A stretch of 64,000 bases of DNA from Pilaira anomala (taxonomy: Eukaryota; Mucoromycota; Mucoromycetes; Mucorales; Mucoraceae), in contig JAIXMQ010000006.1 in the NCBI GenBank assembly GCA_025716855.1, positions 361,501-425,500 on the forward strand. Direction: 5' to 3'. The notes under the pieces are model-generated. The model saw only the letters and a program-made list of their open reading frames with translations. It searched no databases and had not been told where the DNA came from. Position numbers and translations under genes: made by a program. Positions 22,001 to 36,355 of this stretch are shown here, piece by piece. Position 1 is the stretch's first letter. Every line of letters starts with the position of its first letter.

Positions 22001-24693
22001 TTTAAATTAAGAAATATATTGAACAACTCCTTTTTTTTTCTAGGCCTAGTTACTTGACAGCTCAATATATTTTTAGCTATGTCAATCGGTAATAAAAAAT
22101 GTAAGCTCTAATACCTTTCAACTTACTCAGCACTAGTACAGCTTTTACGTAAACCCGAAATTAAATTTTAAGGAAAGGGATTGAATTATACTATAAATTG
22201 CTTGTAATTGACTCTTTCCAAATGTTTTTAAACAAGAGATAAAAAAAAAAAAGTACGAAAACTCTCAGTAAAGTGTATCTATCGACGCTTATTCCGTTAC
22301 AAATCTATTTTAACTATGTATTACAGTCTATCATGATGAGAAGTGTTCCAGAACTTTAGAATTGTCATTAACAAGCACAATTCACCGAATTTTCTAGTCT
22401 ATAAGATAAATCCGATTCATGTTTACGCGATATAAGATCTTCCTCTAATTCAATTATAAGCTAATCTTGATATAGTCAATATTAGTTTTTTTTTTTTTTT
22501 TTTTACCCCGTATATCGGACTTAACTTTGAGATCCTGCACATTTTCTCTTGCAGGAAACGTCCGGAAGAAAAAAAAAGGGGGGGGAGGTAGGAGAAGTAG
22601 GAGAGAAGCGAGCTGCATATATAGTATAAACTTTATTATTACTGAAGTGGAAAGGACATGTAGCATATATAACCATTACATGTCACCCACTGGATTTATT
22701 CAAATATTTGACCATTGATTCTCTCTTTTATAAAAAAGAGTAATTTTTCTGTTTATAGGTTTATATTAGATCATCAGTAAATAAATTTTCTTTTTACAGA
22801 ATCGATGTCTTTTTATTTTTACTTTAAATTTTTTTTTCCAAAAAAAAAAGTGCGGCTTGTTTCGTTCTTCTTATTGACCTTTTTACGTTTCCTTGTACTC
22901 CAACCGAAATAATACAGACAATTTCATAAACACAAATATATTACCGCTTTTTAGAATCATATATATATTATACAATATGTGATCTCAACCACACACACAC
23001 ACACACACACAACACGATTATCCTTTATATATCTCTATAAATAAGTGATCGTTTTCTAATAATTCTCTAATAGACACTAGCATGTTTTATAAAAAGAGGG
23101 GGTATTTAATAAAAAAGAAAATCCAGACAAATTCAGTGACACTGGTTTCGATTAAAATGACTTTTAAAACAAAATATCCTTAACTTTAATTTATTTTACG
23201 ATTATAATGGTTCCTGACAAAGTATATCAATGGAATTCTGTATACATATTATATAGTTAATACAAAAAAAAATATATCCAAATCTTTGAAAGAGACTTCG
23301 GACATAAATGTTGATAAAAGTTAGCAATGTCAGCATTAGTACTCAATTTGAAGAAAAATTTAATATTTCTGCATTTTTAAGAAGAAAAAAGAAGCTTAAC
23401 TTGAATTTCTACCCCACAAATAATGATGTATTCAAAATAACTTTATCTGTATTGTAGTATCAATGTTCATACATCATAGCCATTTTGACGTAAGTGGTTA
23501 CAAAATGACATAAATACTACTAAAAAGCACAACAAATGTATATCATAGATCAAGATTAAGTTGATCAAGCATAAAATAGGCTTAATTCAAACAATATTAC
23601 GTAACATTTTTTTGTCTTAGTGTATCCATATGATAGGACATCAATACACAGGTGTATCATAATTTAAAAAAAAAAATCAAGACTGTGTCTTGTTTAAAAC
23701 GTGTTTTTTTTATTGATACTCTATCTAAATATACACGAGAAATTGAGGTTTATTTTTTATTTTTGTGTATATATCCCTTTGTTTAAAAAATAATAATAAA
23801 TTTTATTTTTTCATGCAAAAACAAAGTTTATCTTTTCTATCAAAGCCTTGTCATGTAACGAGAGAGAGAGAGAGATAATCATTCAGCTTCGATCGCAAAG
23901 GAGTGATAAAAAGGAGAAGACTGTGTTAACGTCTTTCGTGACGGTTTACAAAAGTTACACAGACGTCATGATATAAGGGAGAATCCAAACTTTTTATAGA
24001 AATTAACTGAACAAACAAAAAAAAAAAAAAAAAATTATATAACAAAACAGAGTTCAGTGTGTTTTTTTTTCTTTTTTCTTTTTTAGCGTTTTAACAGCGC
24101 GTATATTTTGAAAAATAAAGAAAGGAGTGATATCGATGAACAATGATCGAGATTTTATATAAAGTTTATATTACTGCTCTATAATTACTGTCTTTTTTAC
24201 TTTTTATTTTTTTTCTCCTATTATTATATTTATAGACACACACGAACGACAAAAGAACATGAGAAGGAGTGCTGAAGAATAGAAAGTATAAAAATTGTTT
24301 TTTTTTTTAATTAAAGCTAGAGTAATGTGTTTCTACTGCAACGTTATGCAAAATATTAATAAATGCAAATGTGTATATGTGTGTCTCAATTGTCTTCTCA
24401 CGTCATTTATTCTCAAATAAATACAAAACCCCCCTTCCTTTCTCTGTCTTCTTTACATATACAAAAAAGTTTGTTATTTTTTTTTTTTTTTTTTTTTTTG
24501 TCATTGACCGTTTAAACTCTCCCCGCCTCCCTCCCCCCCCCCTTTTTTTTTTGTATAGCGATTATTATCGGATCGGATGGTTGAAGACATGCTAAAAATA
24601 ATATGTGAAAATATATTAATTTTTTTTAAAAAAAAACAACTTTTTGGATATCGGGATACAACCGATTACATTTACACATGTAGATCAATCCCC

Positions 24694-24719
24694 TAAAAAG
24701 CAAAAAGCAAAAAGCAAAA

Positions 24720-24750
<31 letters not shown>
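24694..24750 (+). repeat. AAAAAGC minisatellite followed by an A run
   Basis: Five tandem units of AAAAAGC run directly into about 28 consecutive A. Confidence 0.8.
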
Positions 24751-24757
<7 letters not shown>

Positions 24758-24944
24758 ACTATCATCCATTTAATAAGGACATCTTAATTAACTAAAAAAA
24801 GGTTTTTTAAATTTCTGATTGGTTACAGTCAAGGTTTATCAGTGAACTGTCTAAATCTCTTTTCGATTTATTGCATCCATTTTGGTTCACATGTAATATG
24901 AGATGAAATAACATCATTTTACGGATTAAAAAAGGAGAATATTG

Positions 24945-24945
<1 letters not shown>

Positions 24946-25002
<57 letters not shown>

Positions 25003-25020
25003 ACCACACACACACTTACA
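24946..25020 (+). repeat. CA microsatellite
   Basis: About 24 uninterrupted CA units, then imperfect CA units, upstream of the homeodomain gene. Confidence 0.9.
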
Positions 25021-25642
25021 CACTACACGCACACATTCACGCTTTTTTTTTTTTTTTCATAATTTCAGAATTACACAAATATATTAATATTCTCGGCGAC
25101 ATTTTATCTTTTCGAACACCAATATATTCTTCATTGTAGATCTATAACAAGTCATAAAGAAGTAAGACAGGATGCACAGGTATAAACACTCTAGAATCTG
25201 TTTGCATTACATACACATGTTAATAGAATTATATTCCCTCTCATTTGTTCCTCGGAAATGATTGTTGTTACTCCTTGTCCCCTTCTAACTTTTTTATAGT
25301 GGTTCTCCTTTCACACTTTAAATTCACTACTAATCGAGCCCCCCCCCCCCTTCTCTCTTCTCCTCTATTTTTTTTTTAAAAAAAAAACATTCCTTCACTT
25401 TATATAAAAAGACTAAAACTTGAACCTTTTTTTTTGTTCTTTTCTTTTTGATTCTTTACATCTTTTTTGTCCATATACGTATATATCTTTCTCTTCTCTC
25501 TCTTTTTTTTTTTTTTTTTTTTTTTTACTTCTTTTTTTTTTTCAAATAATAGAAAAAAAAATACAATATTTTTTCTTATACCACAAAAATCAATTTATGT
25601 TTATATACTTTTAAAAAAAAATCTAAAAAAAACAAAACAATA

Positions 25643-26807
25643 ATGAACAACAACAACAACAAAAATTTTAAACAATTATGTCAATCAGACAACAACAGCA
25701 GCTTTAATACTTCTTCATTTGAAGATATGCCCTTTTTACATGATACCACTAGTTTTTATCAAGAAAAAGATTTACAACAACCTAAATCATATCAACAAGG
25801 CGATGATTTCAGACCTACTTTTTATAACCCATTTGAAATTAAACACCGTAGAAGAACTTCGCGTGCTCAATTCAAAGTACTCGAAAAGACTTTTCTTGAA
25901 AACCCTAAACCCAATGCAGCTATTCGCAGATGGCTTGCTCAAAAGCTTGTCATGACTCCTCGTGGTGTTCAAGTATGGTTTCAGAACAGAAGAGCAAAAG
26001 AAAAGACGGTAAATTCTAAAAAATCACCTACTTTGGTTCAGACAAATACTGTCATTCCAAACAATACCTCAGTTGAATCTACCCTTCAACTTTCTCCTCC
26101 TCCTCCTCCTCCTACTATTACTACTGCTCATCATCTCTTATCAGAACCACTCATCAAACAATCAAGTACTTCTTCATCTCAATTTGATTTCATCAAACAA
26201 TCACCTACCTTGATTTCTTCTCCTGTTCATTCCGCTTGTACCTGTCACGATTGTCATTTATTTGCAACTCCCATGACACGTACATTATCTTACCCACCTT
26301 ATTATAGTAGTGATACAGGCTCAACTCACCCCGATGAAGACGATTTACTCATGACACCTGTCACCCCTTTTGTTGATGGCTTGCACCAACAACAACAACA
26401 ACAACAACAACAACAGTTGTATGATTATCCTGTCTTTTATAATAATCGAAAGTTTTATAATAATCAAGATTGGTCTCAACAATGGTTAGATCAAACCAAA
26501 TTACTTCAACAAGAACTTGTTAGACGTAATATGTATACTGAAATGTTTGATGAATCTCGTAGATACTCTCAACCAATGACCACAACTTCATCTACTGATG
26601 AGAATTTCTTACAATCTCAAGAGGTAAAATAAACATTTATTTATTTAAGGGGTGTTTGGTTTATTTACTTATTATTTCTCTATTTAGGTCTTTCGTCGTT
26701 TATCTGAACCTATCTTTGATCAATCCGAAATCAATTTTAATTATACGCAACCCGTTTTTGACGCTCATTTCGATTTATTACCCAAATCAAATCGTTACTC
26801 CATGTAA
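25643..26807 (+). CDS. Homeodomain transcription factor
   Basis: Exons 25643..26623 and 26688..26807 give 366 aa. The homeodomain spans residues about 68-130: RRRTSRAQFKVLEKTFLEN, KPNAAIRRWLAQKL and the recognition helix GVQVWFQNRRAKEK with the invariant W, F, N and R. The MTPRGVQVWFQNRRAKEK form is typical of fungal Phx1/Pho2-like homeodomain proteins, which control stationary-phase or nutrient-linked genes. The rest is low complexity: an Asn-rich N-terminus, a Pro-rich stretch, CTCHDC near residue 197, and a run of ten Gln. If the intron is retained, translation stops two codons past the donor (GTAAAATAA), so the last 39 residues depend on splicing. It is preceded by the 6.6-kb gene-poor stretch, which may hold its regulatory DNA. 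Confidence 0.92.
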
Positions 26808-27321
26808 AGCTCTCTCTCTCTCTCTCTCTCTTTCTTTCTCCCTTCTCTCTTTCTCTCTCTCCTCCACTTCCCTTTTTTTTTTTTTTATTCTTTCCTTTTT
26901 TTTTTCTTTAACCTTTTCTATTATGCTATGTATATACCTTTTTATTTCTCTTCCCTATAACTTATGAATTCTCCCGCGTGGTTGTGTGCTTTTTTTTTAT
27001 ATGCCCTTTTATTTATTTTTTCTATATTTATTATTAATTTATTATGCTTTTGATCGGCCGGCTCTGTTTCTTTTTTTTTTAAAAAAAAAACAACATTCAA
27101 AATATATATATATAAAACCTTATACACAATATACATACAAAAAAAAAAAAAAAAAAAAAAAAAAATCTCCTGATTCCCATTTTCCTCTCCCTATTCCCTC
27201 TTCCTCTCCCCCTATTCCCCCCCCCCCCCCAACTTTTTTTTTCTGAAATATAACAAAAATCTTTTATATAAAAAAAAAAAAAAAAAATAATAAACTTTTC
27301 CCGCTTTAATTTTTTGGACCC
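26808..27321. other. Convergent 3' region
   Basis: This stretch between the converging homeodomain and helicase genes is rich in TC repeats (26813-26860), A/T runs and a C run of about 14 at 27217-27230. No gene is seen. Confidence 0.55.
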
Positions 27322-29104
<1,783 letters not shown>

Positions 29105-29275
29105 ATTTTTTTTGCATACAAGAACCTCAGCCACCTCCCCCTTTATTTGAACATTTTAACTTGTTCGTGACTTGTTTGTTTAAATTTGGAAACTCCTTCC
29201 ATTCTTCTTTAATAACTTTTTTTTTTTTTTTTTTTTCCACTTTTTAAGAATCTTCTTTTAAACAAAACATATAAT
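29105..29275. promoter_or_regulatory. Divergent promoter shared by the DDX20-like gene and BUD20
   Basis: Only 171 nt separate two start codons that face away from each other, and both genes act in ribonucleoprotein assembly. It contains a T run of about 19; no specific factor site is recognised. Confidence 0.5.
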
Positions 29276-29885
29276 ATGGGAAGGTAAAAAAAAAAAAAAA
29301 AAAAAAAAAAATAGTATATATATATATGTACTCTGGAAAGGTTAAAACAAGTTGACTAAAACTATATGTAAATAGACTTCGTCGTAAGAGAACTCATCAC
29401 GGTATTCGTGATAACTACCGTAGACAACGTACAAGAGCTTATACTCGTGATCTTGATCAAATTCAAGATGATTTGAAGCCTGAGAATGTTGACAAGAAGA
29501 AGAACCAAGAAATTGATACAGATTTACCTGGTCTTGGTCAACACTACTGTGTTGAGTGTGCGTAAGTAAACAAAAGTTTTTTTTTTTTTTTATGTTAAAT
29601 ATGTCAAAAAAAAAATTAAACTTTTATCAAATTTAGTCGTCATTTTATTTCTGAGGAACACTATAGTGAACACTTGAAGGGTAAATTACATAAGAGAAGA
29701 CTCAAGAAATTAGAAGATGAACCTTATACACAAGAAGAAGTAAGTACACTATACATCAAATATCGAAAATTGATTTTCTAATTATAAGTTTTCAGGCTGA
29801 TCGTGCTGCTGGTATTAGTAAACCGGATAATGGACCTAAAGGTGGTAGAGCTTTAAAGACACAGGATGCTGTCATGGAAGATTAA
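29276..29885 (+). CDS. BUD20: Bud20/ZNF593-type 60S export factor
   Basis: Exons 29276..29283, 29376..29561, 29637..29739, 29796..29885 give 128 aa. The first exon has only eight nucleotides (ATG GGA AG). The basic N-terminus ([20 protein letters not shown]) and the single C2H2 finger [20 protein letters not shown], followed by [12 protein letters not shown], are diagnostic of Bud20. In yeast this shuttling protein joins late pre-60S particles in the nucleus and helps their export. Length and layout agree with the family. The C-terminus ([17 protein letters not shown]) is ordinary. Confidence 0.95.
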
Positions 29886-30131
29886 AAAAAATCTCACTGT
29901 AATTATACAAATATGCAAAAAAAAAAAAAAAAGAATTTTTTTGCAAAATCTCCCTTATTTCTTTTTATATATTTTTGGTTTAGACTCACACAATCACACA
30001 CACACACACACATCATATTACTTTTTTTCCCCCCTTTTTTTTATTATTATTATTATTATAAATTAAAAAAAAAAATACAATTGTTATCTTTTTTTAACTT
30101 TTTTTCTTTTTTTCCTTCTTCTTCTTTGTTT

Positions 30132-30517
30132 ATGTCGGATACATCAATTCAACAACGTTTTAAAAACTTTTTTAGTTCAAGAAAGAAGGATAGTATGGTG
30201 ATTAGAAGACACAGTAGTTATATTCAATCAATACAAAAACCAATAGAAGAATCAACTAAACAAGGTAATAATAATAAAAAAGAAATTGTATCTTTATATT
30301 ATTACTAATATATATATACATAATAAAAGAATGTCCTATTTTACCTCCACCATCAATAAGTCATCAACAAGATTTACATGTACCTTATACTTCTTCTTTA
30401 TCTCCACCACCAAGAAAGATAGTAAAAAAGAATCATATTATTACCTCTTCCTCCTCATTAGATCCACCAATTACAAAACCTTGTCTCAGTCGAAGTAATT
30501 CGTTAGGACAACAATAA
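30132..30517 (+). CDS. Small Ser/Pro-rich protein, unknown function
   Basis: Exons 30132..30264 and 30330..30517 join in phase to 106 aa. The N-terminus is basic (QQRFKNFFSSRKKDSMVIRR) and may form an amphipathic helix; the rest is disordered, with two proline patches (CPILPPPSISH and SLSPPPRKIVKK) and Ser runs, ending CLSRSNSLGQQ. RSNS and RHSS look like kinase sites. No family is recognised. It sits in tandem 246 nt after BUD20, separated by a pyrimidine-rich leader. Confidence 0.7.
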
Positions 30518-30546
30518 ATAAAAAAATTTTATTTCATTCTTCTTTT

Positions 30547-31471
30547 TTATTTTTTAACAAGTGCATCTATTTTACCACCTTCTTCTAAATAATCTTGCAT
30601 ATAATTCTTAAAACTATGCAATACATCATCTGCAGTTGTATCTCTTGGATAACAATCTACAAATTGACCTTCAGGATCCATTAAATAAAAGAAAATCGAA
30701 TGATCCACTAAATAATCATCATCAATAGAAACATTCTCTGGTTTAAAACTATAGACTCTAAAGGATTTTGCAACTTGTTTCAATTCCTGTTCATTTCCTG
30801 TAAATCCAATTAAATCTGGGTGAAAATCCTGTACATATTCCTTGACAACTTGTTCTGTATCACGTAATGGATCACAGGTAATAAAAATGGGTACCATCAC
30901 ACCCTCTCCAAATTCTTCTTTGACTGAATCCACTACTTGTGCCATCTTATCTAATTCCTCTGGACAAATATCTGGACAATGTGTAAATCCAAAATAAATT
31001 AAACTGTATTTTCCTTTCATCACTTGTTCTGATTTCATTCGTTTCCCTTCATTTGCATTGATTAGCTCAAATGGACGGCCTACGTTGGGTTTACCCATAC
31101 GCTTTAATTTCGCTCGTTCTCTCTTTTCACGTAATTTTTCATGTTGCTTGATTTCTTGATCGAAATAATATCCAAGTCCAACAGCCGTTATACCTAAAAC
31201 TACTGCTGATTTCCATGTGAATACCTGTTCTTTTTTTTTTTTAGTTTTTGTATATAAAAACTTTCTTTGTCTTTATCCTACTTTAGGTGAAGGTTTGATC
31301 AAGGGTGGTGCTTGAGTTGCCATTCCATAAGAAGATAAAACAGGTCCTCTATACTTTTTTACTGACTATTATAGATGGACATTTATTAAAAAAAAAAAGA
31401 CTCAATCTTTATCTTTAACAACTTACTCGAGCAGCTACTGGTCTTCTTGCTAATCTCAAAAGTATTGACAT
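30547..31471 (-). CDS. SCO1: Cytochrome c oxidase copper chaperone Sco1
   Basis: Exons 31427..31471, 31282..31365, 30547..31224 (minus) give 268 aa. An Arg-rich mitochondrial presequence (MSILLRLARRPVAAR) is followed by one membrane helix at about residues 50-64 (AVVLGITAVGLGYYF). The thioredoxin-like domain carries the copper ligands C126 and C130 in FGFTHCPDICPEE and H218 in DYLVDHS, all conserved. Sco1 sits in the inner membrane facing the intermembrane space and delivers copper to the CuA site of Cox2. The 3' end converges on the Ser/Pro-rich gene, with only 29 nt between stop codons. The 5' side shares a 337-nt divergent promoter region with the SSK1-type gene. Confidence 0.95.
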
Positions 31472-31808
31472 TTTGAAAAATAAATAAAAAGAGTCCCAGC
31501 AGTTATTTATTATTAAACTGGAGACGCCTTCATGTGCAACATTGACACTGCTTTTTTTAGAGGTCCTCTTTTTTTTTTTTTTTTTACGTAAAAAAAAAAA
31601 AAAAAAAACCTAATATTCTCTCTGTCTTCCCCTTTTTTTTTTATATTGTTGTATTCTTTATAAAATTATAATTTTAACCCCTTTTATAATTAAAAGGATA
31701 GATAGAAAGAAAGAAGTTTATATACGCCATTTTTATTTTCTTCTCTTTCTTTTTCTCTTTCTTTTTTTTTTTTTTTTTTTTTTTTTTACATCGTTTTTAT
31801 AAAACAGA
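31472..31808. promoter_or_regulatory. Divergent promoter region, SCO1 and SSK1-type gene
   Basis: 337 nt between diverging start codons, containing A/T runs and a long pyrimidine tract (31738-31788) directly before the SSK1-type start, typical of fungal promoters. No specific site is recognised. Confidence 0.4.
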
Positions 31809-33749
31809 ATGGCAGATCAAGATCCTAATAAAAAAGAAAGTACCACTACTTCTACTACTACCGTACCTTCAGTAAATAATAATAATAACAACAACACAAC
31901 AACAACAACAACAACAACAACAAAGCGACCTCGGTTAAATTATCTTCGGTCAGCATGGACAACAAACGATTTATATTATCATGAATCAGTTTTCAATACA
32001 ATTTCCACAACTCCAGAAGAAGAAGAAGATAACGAAAAAGAAAAAGAAGAAAATATGTATCAAATTCGACTACCTCCTTTCCAATTACAAGATTCCGATC
32101 AAGATGAAGAAGAAGAAACCGATGAAGTTTTAACCGAAGTTTATCGTATTATTACACTTGCAAATATTTTATGTTTATTAAACGCTCTCGTTAGTACAAC
32201 ACTTATATTACATACCGTTCCTTCTTTTCATTTATTTCTTCAACATCCCGATTGGATGCCGCATGTCATTTTACCTTTTTATGTACTCTGGTGGTTCATC
32301 ATGATCACCGTCCTCAACCACCGTACAACCGAACACTTGACTCAATACCTAAACTGGACTCAGCTCGCTTCTTTCATCATGACCATCACGCATCTAGCTA
32401 TGCCTATCTCTCACTCTTCTTTTCAATTCTATCACATGTTCTTCTTATCCAGTTCATTTATCTCCTTTTTCATGTACGCCTTTTCAAAACGTATTGTCTT
32501 GGCAAACGAGCATTTACAAGACAGATATAAAAAAAGGATTCATCAACAATACGAGAAATTACAACACACTGTAGATATTCACACAAAAGATTTCACCAAT
32601 CATCATGCTGCTTTCTTAACTACGGTCTCTCAAGAGATTCAAGATGTGGCCTTGATGGTCATCACTACCCTCGAACAATTCTCTCCTTCTACTCTTTTAT
32701 CAAATTCTCAAGAGTTATTAAGTGCTTGTTCAATCGCTGTACCTACCGCAAGTATTTCCGCTATCAATACAACCATTCGTCAAGTATGTCATGTCAGCTC
32801 TCATCTTGATCTCTTATCAAAATTAACTGTACAAGCTTGGACAAGATCCAATATCAATTTGTTACAGTTACCAAACTTGATTTTGGCTGAATTCGATATT
32901 GGTGAATTGTTACAGAATTTAGGTGATGCATTGGCTGGTTTAGCTGCAAAGTTAGATGTCAATTTAGTTATTTATCATTGTGATAATAATCTTCATCATA
33001 CTATTGTCAAAGGTGATGAAGGTGCCATTCGACATGCTTTATTAAACGTAAAATTCTTTTTATTATATATGTGTATATATATATATATTTATATACTTGG
33101 TTGATTTTTATAGACTAATTTTTTTTTTTTTTTTTTAAAAAAAAAAAATATGTATAGCATATTCGTAATGTACTTGAATGTTGTACACCTGGTGCATCTA
33201 TTGAAGTTGGATTAAACGTAACTCAAGTCCAAGACCCGAACAAAGTCAACATCACATTTTACATCACACACACTAGCTCTCCTGCTATCCGTTCAGCCAA
33301 CACAGCATTACTACCAAACGCAAACTTAACTGCTCAACTCTTAACTTACATACACGCTACCTGTACAATTGACGACGACACAACCCATAACCGTACCAAA
33401 TTCGTATTCTCATTCGAACTCGACAGTACTCAAAAAGAACGCAAGATGTTTTTAAATAACGAATCCAACTACCTCTTAAAGAACCATTACGCCAACATCA
33501 AATTCTCCAACGAACCTAGCCTAAAGGACCTAAACAAATTCATTCAGAATCTAAAGGGTCTCAAGATGGTATTACATGCACCTGAACATAGTATCTTTGC
33601 AAAACACATGACGAGTTGTTTAGCAAGTTGGAATACAGATATCAGTCATGTCCCAGTAGCAGATCAACAAGATGCGAGTAGTAGTCTTTCCTCTGTCGCT
33701 TCTTTATCTGATCATTCAAACCCAACCACTCCCGAGCCACCTCGTTCAA

Positions 33750-33780
<31 letters not shown>

Positions 33781-35896
33781 CGCTGCTGCTGCTGCTTCTG
33801 CAGTCCCTACCACGCCACCTGTCCCTTCTCCTGCCATAGAAGAAGAACATATTCATTCTATACCTCCCGCATTTATCTTGATCGACGACGATATACCAAC
33901 ACTCGAATCAAAACTCTCTGAATTCAGATTACAACCTCCTGCTTCGGCAAACGTACTTCAACAAGCACATCACGGCGATCGTCGTCATTACTACAAGAAA
34001 TCAAATTTATTCCATCAGGGCACGACGGCCATTATCCATTTCACGTCCTTAACAAAATACAAGGCTGTACGTGACACGATTCAATGTTACGCATTCTTAC
34101 CTAGTCGTGATCCATTCTCCATGCCTCGCGTTGTGGTTGTACCCAAACCAGCAGGACCACGTAGATTTCTCACTGCGCTTCATACGGCCTGGAATAATTC
34201 TGTTGTCGAACCTCATTTCTCGGCTATCGCTACCTCTCCTTCAAGTCCCATGCCTCCCATGATCTCTTTACTTGTTCAAAGAGAAATCGCTGCGGCTACA
34301 AACGTTCATTCTCCCAACAACAACCATGATCTACCAAAAGTATCTCCAAATAATGAATCCCCTGGAAGTCGAAACAGAAGACCTATCTCCGGTATCTTTA
34401 GTCCTCCTACCGATAATTACTTTTCTCAACCAAGAAGAAGATCAACGAATACACCCGAGATTGATTATTTGAATTCAAAGGGTCCTGTACCTTCTTCAGT
34501 GATTGAACAGCAACAGCAACAGCAACAACAGCAACATCAACAGCATCAGCAACAACAGGTAGTGGATCCTCCTGTACCTTGTACTGAATTACCCAATATT
34601 GAAAAGGAAATCGTTTTAGATACTTCGATCGTGCCTGATATCTCGCCAAATGATCCGACTATCGTGGAAGAAACGCCTGTGCCGATCTTTAAAAAGAAAA
34701 TGGGAAGAACCATGTCTAATTTTAAATTACATAAAAAGAAGAGAAAGGATCGTGGTGTACCTTTTGCTGATGTCGTGAGTCCCCCTATCAATGTATTAAT
34801 TGTTGAAGGTAAAAAATAGAAGGCTTTATTATTATTACAAAAAAAATTTTAATTTCTTTTTTTTTTTTTTTTTTTTTTATAGATAACATTATTAATCAAG
34901 CTATTTTATCTGCTTGGATGAAGAAACATAAAATTAAGTTTTCTGTTGCAAGTAATGGTTTAGAAGCAGTGAATAAATGGAAAATGGGTGGATTCCATCT
35001 TGTCTTGGTAAAAGAAACATATGATTTTTTTTTTTTTTTACAACCTATTCTCTAAACACACACATGTTTTTTATTATTGCTAGATGGATATTCAATTACC
35101 AGTCATGAACGGTATCGAAGCAACAAAGATGATTCGATCCATAGAAAAAGAACAAAAAATCGGAGTCTTACCTATGTCCTCATCCTTCCTTCGCCACCAA
35201 CAAGAAGTGGCAGCAGCCACCGCCGAAACGATCATGAACCAACAAACGGAGCAACCTGCATTTGAAATCGAACAAGTTGCAGCGGAAATGATGTTAATGA
35301 ACCATACTGATAAATCGACCCCTTCTATCTTCCGGTCTCCAGTCATCATTGTAGCCTTGACTGCGTCCTCCTTAGAATCCGATCGACACGCAGCCCTTGC
35401 AGCAGGCTGTAACGATTTCTTGACAAAGCCCGTCAGTCTCGAATGGCTCGAAAAGAAGATTATTGAATGGGGATGTATGCAAGCCTTGATTGATTTCGAA
35501 GGTTGGCGTCGTTGGAAGAAGAACACGACAGAGGATCATAATTCGGAACTGATCAAGAAAAAATTAGCTAGTTTTACCTCAAAGACAAACATTACACCCA
35601 TCACGCATACCACTCCCTTGACAAAAGATCAATTAGAGGCTGAAAAGAAACGCATTGAGGAATTGAGTAGGTCCCCCAAGTCTGGTATTATGTTACCCGG
35701 TGTAAGTAACTTGCTTAAACAACGCAGGTCCTCCTCACATCATCTTTTGAAACGCTCAAAGACTACTTCTGATACTTCTCTCCTATCACAGCAACAACAA
35801 CAACAACAACAACAACAACAAGAAAATACTTTAGGATCGAGTTTCAATCAGTCGAATTTCGATACTGAATCTCGAAAGGATACCCCAGACTTTTAA
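31809..35896 (+). CDS. SSK1: Ssk1-type response regulator with membrane and degenerate histidine-kinase-like N-terminus
   Basis: Exons 31809..33047, 33158..34808, 34883..35007, 35084..35896 give 1275 aa. The C-terminal receiver is Ssk1-specific: INVLIVEDNIINQAIL, phospho-acceptor Asp1007 (LMDIQLPVMNG), Thr1098 (VALTAS), Lys1120 (CNDFLTKPV) and EWGCMQALIDF. A roughly 50-residue loop interrupts the receiver. The N-terminal 430 residues differ from yeast Ssk1. They have an acidic leader, about four membrane helices (residues 110-225), a coiled coil, a DHp-like helix pair without the HELRTPL motif, and an ATPase-like segment (KGDEGAIRHALLN, HIRNVLECCTPGASIEVGL) that lacks G boxes. Ssk1 takes phosphate from the Sln1-Ypd1 relay and controls Ssk2/22 in the HOG pathway. 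The middle holds poly-Ala and poly-Gln. Confidence 0.9.
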
Positions 35897-36355
35897 ACAA
35901 AAGGAGGTCTTTTATTTTTATTTTTTTTTACCTTGGATTTGGTTTCACTTGCTTTAATAAAGTCTATTTGTATAAAAAAAAAAAAAAAAAAATAAATAAA
36001 AAAAAAAGTTGGTTTTTTTATTACATTTATTTCTTTCTTTCTTCATGTTCCTTATTATTCTTTTCTTCATTTAACTTTTATGGACATTATTTTTCTTACA
36101 TAACTACTTACATTCTTGTTGTTTATAACTAATATGTAAGGAGTTGTCTTTATGATTTAGGAGTGAAAGGGGGAGGTTGAAAGAGTTGTTGTTTATTGTT
36201 TTTGGGGGGTGGGGGGAGAGATGTAAAAAGCTAAAAAGCTAAAAAAAAACATATAAATATAAAAAACAACAGTTCTTTTTATTTTTATTTATTTATTGTT
36301 TTTCATGCAAAAAACAGAGTAATAATAATAATCCTTTTCTGTAAAAAATACAAAA
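35897..36355. other. Intergenic
   Basis: A/T runs and a G-rich patch (GGGGGGTGGGGGG) at about 36202-36214. No gene is seen. Confidence 0.5.

Larger units (their letters stand above)
19054..25642. other. 6.6-kb gene-poor stretch upstream of the homeodomain gene
   Basis: No supported protein gene, tRNA or rRNA was found on either strand. The stretch holds A/T homopolymers, a CA repeat at about 22988-23011, a five-unit AAAAAGC minisatellite at about 24694-24725, and a long CA repeat at 24946-24995. Segment 20780-22440 has few homopolymers and a 90-codon open frame (21173-21445, minus) without recognisable motifs, so it may include decayed coding or non-coding RNA sequence. The two flanking genes both read away from it, and most of it may be regulatory DNA for either. 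Confidence 0.55.

Noticed and set aside
24946..25020. CRISPR or telomere-like array
   Set aside because: It is a plain CA microsatellite; no spaced repeats or telomeric units occur anywhere in the window.
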